A stretch of 6,057 nt of DNA. Origin: Chloroflexota bacterium (lineage in GTDB: Bacteria; Chloroflexota; Ktedonobacteria; Ktedonobacterales; Ktedonobacteraceae). Positions 1-5,955 of this stretch are shown here, piece after piece. Location of the stretch: NCBI GenBank assembly GCA_005881995.1, contig VBHV01000019.1:1-6057 (forward strand). Reading direction: 5' to 3'. Every line of letters starts with the position of its first letter. The stretch's first letter is position 1. The translations under genes and the position numbers were made by a program. A model generated the notes under the pieces. It had not been told where the DNA came from. It searched no databases and was given only the letters and a program-made list of their open reading frames with translations.

Positions 1-3000
1 GGGATGCAGCGAGGGATGCTGGGCGCTCTCCCTGTGCTGCCTGCTGCCGGACAGGTCCAACCAGTACCGTTTTCGCTCGAACGGAGAAGTGGGCAAGGGC
101 AGATGGTGGCGTGAGTAGTCCCGGTCGAAGCCGATCCAGTCCAACTCCACGCCAAGCGTGTACAGGACGCCTACGCTATCCAGCAGGCACTCCCAGTCGG
201 CCTTTCCTTTCCTCAAAGAGGGCAGCCACGTGCCGGTTCCTTTCGGCAGGCATGCTTTTCCCATTCCCAGCAGGGTTGGGGTCGGACCCAACTCCAGGAA
301 TACTTCGCAGCCCATCTCAGCAAGCGCGCGCATGCCGTCCGCAAATTTCACCGCTTCTCGGATATGCTGGCGCCAGTAGCGTGCATCGGGAATTTCTCCC
401 TGCGCCAGCGCCTCTCCCGTCAGGTTGGAGATCAAAGGGATGCGAGGGGCTGCAAAATGCACCTGGCTGGCTATCTGCTCAAAAGCATCGAGGATAGGCT
501 CCATGAGCGGCGAGTGGAAAGCGTGGGAAACGTTCAACAGCCGGATGTGAATGCCCTCCGACTCTAAAGTCTTTAGCACGGCACGTATGGCCTGCCGTTC
601 TCCCGATATCACCGTGTTTTCTGGACCGTTGACCCCGGCAATAGAAATCTGCTCGAGGAAAGGAGCGAGAAACTTGCTCACCCTGGCTTCGTCGGCAAAT
701 ACCGCCGCCATTTCTCCGTTCCTCGGCAGAGCCTGCATGAGTTGACCGCGTCCGGCAATGAGCGTAAGCGCGTCTTCCGGGCTGAAGACTCCCGCAACGC
801 AGGCTGCTACATACTCACCCACGCTGTGGCCCAGTACCACATCAGGCTCAATCCCCCATGAACGCCACAACTCGGCCAGGGCATACTCGAGCGCAAACAG
901 CGCGGGTTGGGCGTAAGCAGTTTCGTCCAGGGGCGATGGCGCTCCAGGCTGCGGAAAAAGTACCGACAGCAGTGGCAGTTCCAGGTAAGGGCGAAGAATT
1001 TCAGCGCATTGGTCCAGGATCCTGCGGAAGGTCGGTTGGGTGCGATAAAGCTGGCTCCCCATGTCGCTGTACTGAGAGCCCTGCCCGGTGAACAGGAACG
1101 CCACCTTCGGCGCGTGCTGGCTTTGCAGTTGCCTGCTCTGAAGCCTTGGAGCTCGCTCGGCAGCGATGAAAGCAACCAGTTGTTGGCGCAATTGCGAGGT
1201 CGAGTCGGCGGTGACTGCGAGGCGATGTGCGAAATGCGACCGGCCGGTGTTCGCTGAGAAAGAAACGTCCGCAAGTGGTTCATCGGGATGAGCTGCAAGG
1301 TGATGCTCGAATCGGGAAGCCAGTTCCTTGAGGGCAGAAGCGCTTTTTGCCGAGAGCGTCAGCAGGTGTAGCGGGCGCTCAATTTCATTGGCGGTCGATC
1401 GGCGTTGTGGCGCCTCCTCAACCACCAGATAGGCATTGGTACCCCCGAAGCCAAAGCTGCTCACTCCGGCAAAGCGTGGTTGCTCCTGCCTCGGCCACGG
1501 CTGGGGCTCGGACGGGATGACGAGAGGTGTATTCTCCAAAGAGATGAGGGGATTCAGCTTCTCAAAATGGGGCTGGGCCGGAATCTCCCCATGTTTGAGG
1601 CAGAGCAGCACTTTGATCAGGCCGGCCATTCCGGCGGCGGCCTCCAGGTGACCGATATTGGCCTTGACTGAAGCGAGAACGCAGCGCTCATCTCCGGAGT
1701 GCGCTTCTCCCATAACCTCCGCTATGGCTTTGACCTCGATCGGGTCGCCGAGAGCAGTGCCGGTACCGTGCGTTTCTATGTAGCTCAGTTGGCCAGCCGC
1801 AATACCTGCCGAAAGCAACGCTTTGTGGATGACTGCCTGCTGAGAAAGGCCGTTAGGGGCTGTAATGCCCGCAGTGCGTCCATCCTGGTTGACGGCTGAC
1901 CCGCGCAGCAACGCGTAAATGGGATCGCCATCTTTTATAGCGTCGGAGAAACGTTTGAGCACGACGACGCCGCAGCCCTCTCCCCGAACGTAGCCATCGG
2001 CCCGTGCATCGAAGGTTTTACTGCGACCGTCTGATGCCATCATGCGCGCTTGCGAGAAGGCAACTGTCATTGCGGGGAAGAGGACCAGGTTCACCCCACC
2101 GGCAAGAGCGAGCGTAGACTCACCGCTTCGCAGGCTCTGGCAGGCGAGGTGGATGGCAACAAGGGATGATGAACAGGCGGTGTCCACCGATAGGCTAGGC
2201 CCGTGCAGGTCGAGCAGGTAGGACAGGCGGTTGGCTGCAATGCTATGGGCATTGCCTGTGCCGGCATAGGCATCGATGTCAAACGGGAAGTCACCGTAGC
2301 GGATCTGCAGCTGGGAATAGTCTACGCCGCTTATCCCAAGAAATACGCCGGTCTGGCTGCCAGCGAGTCGCAGCGGTGCCTGTCCTGCATTCTCGAGGGC
2401 CTCCCAGGCTACTTCCAACAACAACCGCTGCTGTGGATCCATACGGCTCGCTTCCCGAGGAGAGATGCCGAAGAAGTGCGGGTCGAAGTGATCCACATGT
2501 TCCAAAAATCCGCCCCAACGCGTACTCATTTTGCCAGGAGTACCCGGATTCGGGTCGTAGTAGGCGGAAATATCCCAACGGTCTGGCGGGACTTCGGTGA
2601 TGGCATCTCTGCCATCACGCAGGAGCAGCCAAAAAGCCTCCGGGTCGTTGGCTCCAGGGAACCGGCAGCCTATACCGACAATGGCGATCGGCTCCGTTTC
2701 ACCCACCCACCTGGCGCTTTCCCTGGTGTCTTCCTCCGAGGTACCCGGTTCCCCCCCTAAATATCTGGCCAGGGCTTCGACGGTTGGATATTCATATGCC
2801 AGGGTGGGCGAGAGCCTGCGTCCCAGCCACTCCTCCAGGTCCCCAGAAAGGCCCACCGCGTCCCGTGAAGTCAGGCCAAAATTGGTGAGAGGCTCTCGGA
2901 TGTCGATATCTTGAGGCGAGACTCCCAGAACTTCGGCGAGCCGGGCCACTAACCAGTCTGAAATGGCTTGTGTAGCCGGTGACTTTTTTTGCGGCTCCGC

Positions 3001-3132
3001 TGCCTTCTCCGATCGTCCGACCTGAGTCCGCAAGACTAGACGCGAAGCGTCGTTGGTCGGACGGATCAGTGCCGAGTCACTACGGTGTGCATCTGAAAAG
3101 GAATTCCCCCTGCTGTCTTTGTTTTGTGACAT
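1..3132 (-). CDS. Modular type I polyketide synthase, ACP-KS-AT part (3' end outside the window)
   Basis: This is an open frame of 1044 codons from ATG at 3132 to the window edge, without a stop. Domains in order: a variable N-terminal tail (1-55); an acyl carrier protein (about 56-126) with phosphopantetheine Ser89 in GLTS where GLDS is usual; a ketosynthase (about 147-573) with active-site Cys320 in DTACSSS, His455 in HGTGT and His495 in NIGH; an acyltransferase (about 676-975) with GQGSQ at 683-687, nucleophile Ser770 in GHSVGEY and HAFH at 870-873; and a post-AT linker motif SPFERKRYW at 1016-1024. In this family HAFH goes with malonyl-CoA, so malonyl specificity is expected. The KS has Cys rather than Gln, so it is condensing, and the preceding ACP fits a fatty-acyl acceptor charged by the FAAL next door. 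Reductive domains may follow beyond the edge. Residues 20-43 are encoded by a palindromic repeat. The start is ATG with a weak GGTGA 4 bases upstream, 87 bases after the FAAL stop, so one transcript is likely. Confidence 0.95.
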   Translation of the reverse strand, partial: MSQNKDSRGNSFSDAHRSDSALIRPTNDASRLVLRTQVGRSEKAAEPQKKSPATQAISDWLVARLAEVLGVSPQDIDIREPLTNFGLTSRDAVGLSGDLEEWLGRRLSPTLAYEYPTVEALARYLGGEPGTSEEDTRESARWVGETEPIAIVGIGCRFPGANDPEAFWLLLRDGRDAITEVPPDRWDISAYYDPNPGTPGKMSTRWGGFLEHVDHFDPHFFGISPREASRMDPQQRLLLEVAWEALENAGQAPLRLAGSQTGVFLGISGVDYSQLQIRYGDFPFDIDAYAGTGNAHSIAANRLSYLLDLHGPSLSVDTACSSSLVAIHLACQSLRSGESTLALAGGVNLVLFPAMTVAFSQARMMASDGRSKTFDARADGYVRGEGCGVVVLKRFSDAIKDGDPIYALLRGSAVNQDGRTAGITAPNGLSQQAVIHKALLSAGIAAGQLSYIETHGTGTALGDPIEVKAIAEVMGEAHSGDERCVLASVKANIGHLEAAAGMAGLIKVLLCLKHGEIPAQPHFEKLNPLISLENTPLVIPSEPQPWPRQEQPRFAGVSSFGFGGTNAYLVVEEAPQRRSTANEIERPLHLLTLSAKSASALKELASRFEHHLAAHPDEPLADVSFSANTGRSHFAHRLAVTADSTSQLRQQLVAFIAAERAPRLQSRQLQSQHAPKVAFLFTGQGSQYSDMGSQLYRTQPTFRRILDQCAEILRPYLELPLLSVLFPQPGAPSPLDETAYAQPALFALEYALAELWRSWGIEPDVVLGHSVGEYVAACVAGVFSPEDALTLIAGRGQLMQALPRNGEMAAVFADEARVSKFLAPFLEQISIAGVNGPENTVISGERQAIRAVLKTLESEGIHIRLLNVSHAFHSPLMEPILDAFEQIASQVHFAAPRIPLISNLTGEALAQGEIPDARYWRQHIREAVKFADGMRALAEMGCEVFLELGPTPTLLGMGKACLPKGTGTWLPSLRKGKADWECLLDSVGVLYTLGVELDWIGFDRDYSRHHLPLPTSPFERKRYWLDLSGSRQHRESAQHPSLHP
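3006..3075. repeat. Cloverleaf-like palindromic repeat, copy A (inside PKS)
   Basis: Copy A matches positions 3398-3467 without gaps: 54 of 59 bases agree over 3006-3064, and 62 of 70 over the full span. Its core folds as an outer 9-bp stem (3014-3022 with 3055-3063) enclosing two hairpins, 3025-3037 (5-bp arms, triloop GCA) and 3039-3051 (GACGC, triloop GAA, GCGTC). The pair at 3033/3029 is a mismatch on the plus strand but a U-G wobble in the transcribed minus-strand RNA. The repeat encodes residues 20-43 of the PKS, an unconserved tail before the ACP. It carries no gene and looks like a miniature non-autonomous mobile element. Confidence 0.85.
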
Positions 3133-3145
3133 AGTTCACCAACCC

Positions 3146-3188
3146 GGCCCAGGATGCCCCCGCGTTTCAACCGGGGGAGGAATGGGCC
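3146..3188. mobile_element. Nested hairpin between FAAL and PKS, possible IS200/IS605-type right-end remnant
   Basis: The inner stem is perfect: CCCCCG at 3157-3162 pairs with CGGGGG at 3172-3177 around a 9-base loop. An outer stem, GGCCCA at 3146-3151 with TGGGCC at 3183-3188, encloses it, with small asymmetric internal loops GGATG and AGGAA. On the minus strand the hairpin follows the FAAL stop and ends 13 bases before the PKS start codon. No U tract follows it, so it is not an intrinsic terminator. From recall, C-rich/G-rich hairpins flanked by ATTCCT and CATCCT resemble right ends of IS200/IS605-family elements. A second minus frame ending at TAG 3190-3188, directly at the hairpin, could be the tail of a lost element gene. 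The assignment is inference; the fold itself is plain. It could also affect translation of the PKS. Confidence 0.5.
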
Positions 3189-3219
3189 TATCTTATCTGG
3201 GGCTCGGGCACCGGGGTTC

Positions 3220-4767
3220 CTAACGCATACCGATATCCCTCGCCCCGCTGTACGACGCGGCAATAGGCACTGTCAATTCGATATCTTGAGGATAATGGTT
3301 GTAGCCATCGATGATGATCAGATCCTTGAGACGACCGGTGATGAAGAGTTCGCCATCCCTCAAGAAACCGAGATCACCGGTGCGCAGAAACGGGCCGTCT
3401 CCTATCGTCTGACCTGAGTCCGCAGGACTAGACGCGGAGCGTCGTTGGTCAGACGGGTAGGTGCCGACCTCGGTATCCGCCAGGTATGAGCGGAAGGTAT
3501 ACTCCGTGTCCTCGGGTCGGTTCCAATAGCCTCTTGCAGTGTTATGACCCGACAACCAGATTTCGCCCACCTCATCGGGCGAACACCCGGCGCGGGTCTC
3601 AGGATGGACGATAACAATCTTCTGGTCCCCGGCGGTCCGACCACAGCTCACAAAGGTCTGGGTACCATTGCCCTTCTCGGTGGCAGCCACCACCCGGTTG
3701 TGCTCAAGCGCTGCACTTTGGACAGGAAAAAAGACGGGTGGAGTAGCGGGCGAGCCGCCAGGCACGAATACGGTTGCCTCTGCAAGACCATAGGTAGGAC
3801 AGAGAGCTTCTCGACGAAAGCCGCAGGGCTCAAAAGCCTCTACAAACCGCTCCAGGGTCTCGTGGTGAATATGCTCTGCACCGATTAAGGCGACATCCAG
3901 GCTGCTCAGATCAAGGGTTGAACGCTGCTCAGGAGTGATTTTCTTAACGCACAGATCAAAGGCAAACGCCGGTCCAGCGCTGATAGTGGCTCGCGTGCGC
4001 GAGATGGCCTGCAACCACCTCCGAGGAGTTTGTATGAAGGACGTCGGAGACATCAGGGTAACTGGAAAGCTGGAGTAGAGTGGCTGAACCACCCCGCCCA
4101 TAAGCCCCATGTCGTGGTAGTGCGGTAGCCAGATAACGCCCCGGCTCTCGTCCGTAATCTCAAGACGGTGTTCGATCATGGCTGCATTGTGCAACACATT
4201 CCCGTGAGAAAGCATCACGCCCCTGGGTATCGCGGTGGAACCTGAGGTGTACTGGAAAAATGCTAACGAGGTACTGTCCAGGACCGGGTGGCGCCACTCA
4301 TCTGCCAGGTTGTCAGTAAAAGTGTCGGTTGCCAACCAGCGAAGCGCCGACAGCTCTGGAGCTTGCGTGCCTATGTTCTCGGCTAGAGCAAGGGATGCAG
4401 AGGTTGTTAGCGCTACCAACGGTTGAGCATCGTTGGCGATGGCACGGAACTTAGGCAGAGTTTTGTCCAGCCGCGTCGAGTGAGGGTGGTAAACCGGGAT
4501 GGCAGCGACTCCGCCGTAGAGGCAGCCGAAAAAAGCTGCGACAAACTCCAATCCTGGAGGATAGACCAGGAGCGCTCGTTCGCCGTACGCCCCCGCGCTC
4601 TGGAGCCTGGCTCCGATAGCCCGCGCTCTCTGATCCAGTTGCGCATAAGTCAGATGTACCTCTTCTGTTTCCCCATCTTGCAGGAATGTATAGGCCAGAC
4701 GATCCGGCTGGTGGAACGCCCTCCAGCGCAGGATTTCAACCAAAGTGGATGGTTCAGCTTTCACCAT
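3220..4767 (-). CDS. Fatty acyl-AMP ligase (FAAL), C-terminal subdomain missing
   Basis: Enzymes of this family activate a free fatty acid with ATP as acyl-adenylate and pass it to an acyl carrier protein, here most likely the ACP starting the adjacent PKS. Visible ANL motifs: P-loop YTSGSTAIPRG (173-183), with Ala and Arg where Gly and Lys are common; PHYHDMGLMGG (215-225); YGLAEAT (326-332); RTGDLGF (462-468); GRLKDLIII (478-486) and NHYPQDIE (490-497). NHYPQDIE is typical of FAALs, not of acyl-CoA ligases. The variable stretch at about 336-372 probably includes the FAAL-specific insertion. Two oddities stand out. Residues 433-457 are an extra segment matching a palindromic repeat. The protein also ends 18 residues after NHYPQDIE, although the family (about 580-630 residues) normally continues with a C-terminal subdomain of roughly 100 or more residues needed for the second half-reaction. 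It may be impaired or a decaying gene. The start ATG has only a weak GAG-type ribosome site; the promoter lies just upstream. Confidence 0.9.
   Translation of the reverse strand: MVKAEPSTLVEILRWRAFHQPDRLAYTFLQDGETEEVHLTYAQLDQRARAIGARLQSAGAYGERALLVYPPGLEFVAAFFGCLYGGVAAIPVYHPHSTRLDKTLPKFRAIANDAQPLVALTTSASLALAENIGTQAPELSALRWLATDTFTDNLADEWRHPVLDSTSLAFFQYTSGSTAIPRGVMLSHGNVLHNAAMIEHRLEITDESRGVIWLPHYHDMGLMGGVVQPLYSSFPVTLMSPTSFIQTPRRWLQAISRTRATISAGPAFAFDLCVKKITPEQRSTLDLSSLDVALIGAEHIHHETLERFVEAFEPCGFRREALCPTYGLAEATVFVPGGSPATPPVFFPVQSAALEHNRVVAATEKGNGTQTFVSCGRTAGDQKIVIVHPETRAGCSPDEVGEIWLSGHNTARGYWNRPEDTEYTFRSYLADTEVGTYPSDQRRSASSPADSGQTIGDGPFLRTGDLGFLRDGELFITGRLKDLIIIDGYNHYPQDIELTVPIAASYSGARDIGMR
3398..3467. 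repeat. Cloverleaf-like palindromic repeat, copy B (inside FAAL)
   Basis: This is the second copy of the repeat at 3006-3075, in the same orientation and offset by 392 bases. The outer 9-bp stem is 3406-3414 with 3447-3455. The inner hairpins are 3417-3429 (AGTCC, GCA, GGACT, perfect here) and 3431-3443 (GACGC, GGA, GCGTC). Compared with copy A, the stem pair C3018-G3059 is replaced by T3410-A3451, so both partners changed and pairing is kept. Copy B lies in a different codon phase from copy A and supplies most of a ~25-residue insertion (residues 433-457) in the FAAL. The 75 coding bases of that insertion (3397-3471) nearly coincide with the repeat. Confidence 0.85.
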
Positions 4768-4809
4768 GTACGCTTTCTCACAACCTATCGTACGGTATTT
4801 CCTATCTCT

Positions 4810-4839
4810 ATACTATGCTACGGAATGCAGAAGTGTCAA
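4810..4839 (-). promoter_or_regulatory. Sigma70-type promoter for FAAL-PKS
   Basis: Read on the minus strand, a perfect TTGACA (4839-4834) is followed after 18 bases by TAGTAT (4815-4810), which keeps 4 of 6 consensus positions including the first TA and the final T. An alternative -10, TATAGA, lies 3 bases further on (4812-4807). Transcription would start near 4803, giving a leader of about 35 bases before the FAAL ATG at 4767. The position in the only long intergenic gap, which is AT-rich against its surroundings, supports the call. Confidence 0.65.
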
Positions 4840-4845
4840 TAACGC

Positions 4846-4857
4846 ATGAGTTCTCAT
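4846..4857. promoter_or_regulatory. Candidate operator palindrome upstream of the -35 box
   Basis: ATGAG at 4846-4850 and CTCAT at 4853-4857 form a perfect 5-bp inverted repeat with a two-base centre, ending 6 bases upstream of the TTGACA box. Around it, CTATACT (4808-4814, overlapping the -10) and AGTATAG (4864-4870) form a second, wider inverted pair. Dyads in this place are typical of regulator binding sites. No regulator gene is in the window, and short palindromes arise by chance in AT-rich DNA. Confidence 0.3.
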
Positions 4858-4910
4858 ATAGACAGTATAGTAAACTGCCAGAATCGAAACACTGAAGAGT
4901 TTAAAAATTT

Positions 4911-4944
4911 AGGTGAAGGAGTGAAAAGGAAGAAGGCGGATGAG
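4911..4944 (-). other. C-rich, G-poor tract after the radical SAM stop (possible Rho utilisation site)
   Basis: On the minus strand the 34 bases after the stop codon region are almost entirely pyrimidines, with about 16 C and a single G. No stem-loop with a U run is visible between the radical SAM gene and the FAAL promoter. A C-over-G bubble just past a stop codon is the known pattern for Rho loading, so Rho-dependent termination here is possible. Otherwise the gap 4768-4947 holds only the promoter signals listed. Confidence 0.2.
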
Positions 4945-4947
4945 CGC

Positions 4948-5907
4948 TTAGTTCGGTGCAACCCGAGCGGGCGGAGTCATAAACCGTGCCGATTCGCGGT
5001 CCCCCTCTTGTACAGCTACAAGGGTAGTATAGATGTTGCAGCCACAGCGTGAGCAATCTCCCTCGGGGCCAAAGATACAACGCTCAATGAGTTGACCATC
5101 AGCTCGAATTGACTGGGCAGCAAAGGTTGGGCACCGCGGGGACCAGAGAGCCACTTCAGAGGGACGCAGCAACTCAATTGCCCTCGTTCCCATGGCGATA
5201 AAATCCCGAAACTCTCGCTTGAGACGGAGCACCTCTTGCACAGCTTGCTCTTTGCGCTCGGCGGTGAGATAAAACGATTGCCTCTCACCTACATTTGGGG
5301 TAGCAAAAGAAAAGACAACGCCTCCAATACCCCAGGTAGCCGCCTGGCGTACGAACGCTTCAGTACGATCTACGTTGAGCTTGCTGATGGTCATGGTCAG
5401 CTTGACATCCCTGCGATGAAAAGCAACGGATTTCACCTGCTCGAATACATTCGCTTTATGAACCACATCAAAGCCGCGCACGCGATCCATGCCTGCTTTG
5501 TCCCCATCACAAGAAACATAGTACTGCGTCCGTGGCCATTCGTTTGGCGCTGGCAGGCCGTATGTTCCATTCGTAACTATGATAGAATTGCCTCGAAGCT
5601 TTCCAACCTCTTTCACCCATCGTTCGACTTTAGCGCGTTCGGTCATTGGTTCACCGCCAACAAAGAAAAAGTGCCGCACGCCCCTTTTCCACAGTGTATG
5701 GACGAGTTCAACTCCCTCATCGATAGAAAGCTCCGCGCGGTCTTGCTCTCGCTCGGTTCTGGTCCAGTAACAACCCGCACAGTGCAGATTGCAGCGGTTC
5801 ACAACATTGATGCTGCCAATAAAAGGGCGTTTACGCTTTTCTGCCTGCCGGATTAAAAAGCGCATAACAACAGGAACCAGCAGGTTTTGTAGTAATCTTC
5901 TCATCAT
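4948..5907 (-). CDS. Radical SAM enzyme with C-terminal cysteine-rich extension
   Basis: Enzymes of this superfamily use a [4Fe-4S] cluster to cleave S-adenosylmethionine and start radical chemistry. From the ATG at 5907 the protein has 319 residues. Cluster ligands are in CNLHCAGC (Cys39, Cys43, Cys46, the canonical CX3CX2C), followed by the SAM-binding GGEP (84-87). The C-terminal part has five Cys (259, 277, 285, 288, 290; spacing CX17C, X7, CX2CXC), reminiscent of SPASM/twitch-type auxiliary cluster domains, though no exact subfamily is recognised. A hydrophobic, positively charged N-terminus (about 1-18) precedes the core and might associate with membrane or a lipid substrate. The start ATG has GGAG (5917-5914) six bases upstream; an earlier in-frame TTG at 5919 overlaps that site and is less likely. 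It sits upstream of the lipid-primed PKS on the same strand, so tailoring or precursor supply is plausible, but the substrate is unknown. The FAAL promoter between them suggests separate transcription is possible. Confidence 0.9.
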   Translation of the reverse strand: MMRRLLQNLLVPVVMRFLIRQAEKRKRPFIGSINVVNRCNLHCAGCYWTRTEREQDRAELSIDEGVELVHTLWKRGVRHFFFVGGEPMTERAKVERWVKEVGKLRGNSIIVTNGTYGLPAPNEWPRTQYYVSCDGDKAGMDRVRGFDVVHKANVFEQVKSVAFHRRDVKLTMTISKLNVDRTEAFVRQAATWGIGGVVFSFATPNVGERQSFYLTAERKEQAVQEVLRLKREFRDFIAMGTRAIELLRPSEVALWSPRCPTFAAQSIRADGQLIERCIFGPEGDCSRCGCNIYTTLVAVQEGDRESARFMTPPARVAPN

Positions 5908-5913
5908 CAGTTT

Positions 5914-5917
5914 CTCC
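5914..5917 (-). promoter_or_regulatory. Ribosome binding site deciding the radical SAM start
   Basis: GGAG on the minus strand lies six bases before ATG 5907, an ideal spacing. The longer reading from TTG 5919 would place the start codon inside this site. A further ATG follows immediately at 5904. Confidence 0.6.
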
Positions 5918-5955
5918 AATTTCCTGAACTATGACTACCTTTTCCGCTCAGTAGA

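Noticed and set aside
807..1298. Minus-strand open frame of 163 codons within the acyltransferase region
   Set aside because: It is out of frame with the uninterrupted AT reading, which carries the GHSVGEY active-site motif.
2203..2760. Plus-strand open frame of 185 codons opposite the ketosynthase
   Set aside because: It is antisense to the continuous KS reading, with low-complexity composition and no motif.
3014..3063. tRNA gene, because of the cloverleaf-like fold
   Set aside because: There are only two inner arms with triloops, about 50 bases in all, and no anticodon-sized loop or TTCG-type arm.
3163..3171. GTTGAAAC-like word (minus strand) as a CRISPR repeat end
   Set aside because: It occurs once, in the loop of a hairpin, with no repeat-spacer periodicity.
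3146..3188. Intrinsic terminator between FAAL and PKS
   Set aside because: The stem is strong, but no U run follows on the minus strand and the PKS start codon comes 13 bases later.
3066..3263. Minus-strand 65-codon frame spanning the FAAL/PKS gap as a small gene or as the missing FAAL C-terminus
   Set aside because: It overlaps both neighbours, is rich in Arg and Gly, shows nothing like a FAAL C-terminal domain and has no clear ribosome site.
5236..5856. Plus-strand open frame of 206 codons opposite the radical SAM gene
   Set aside because: It lies wholly antisense to a gene with clear catalytic motifs and shows no recognisable domain; it is a shadow of that gene's codon bias.
5917..5919. 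TTG as the radical SAM start
   Set aside because: It overlaps the GGAG ribosome site, which is ideally spaced for the ATG at 5907.
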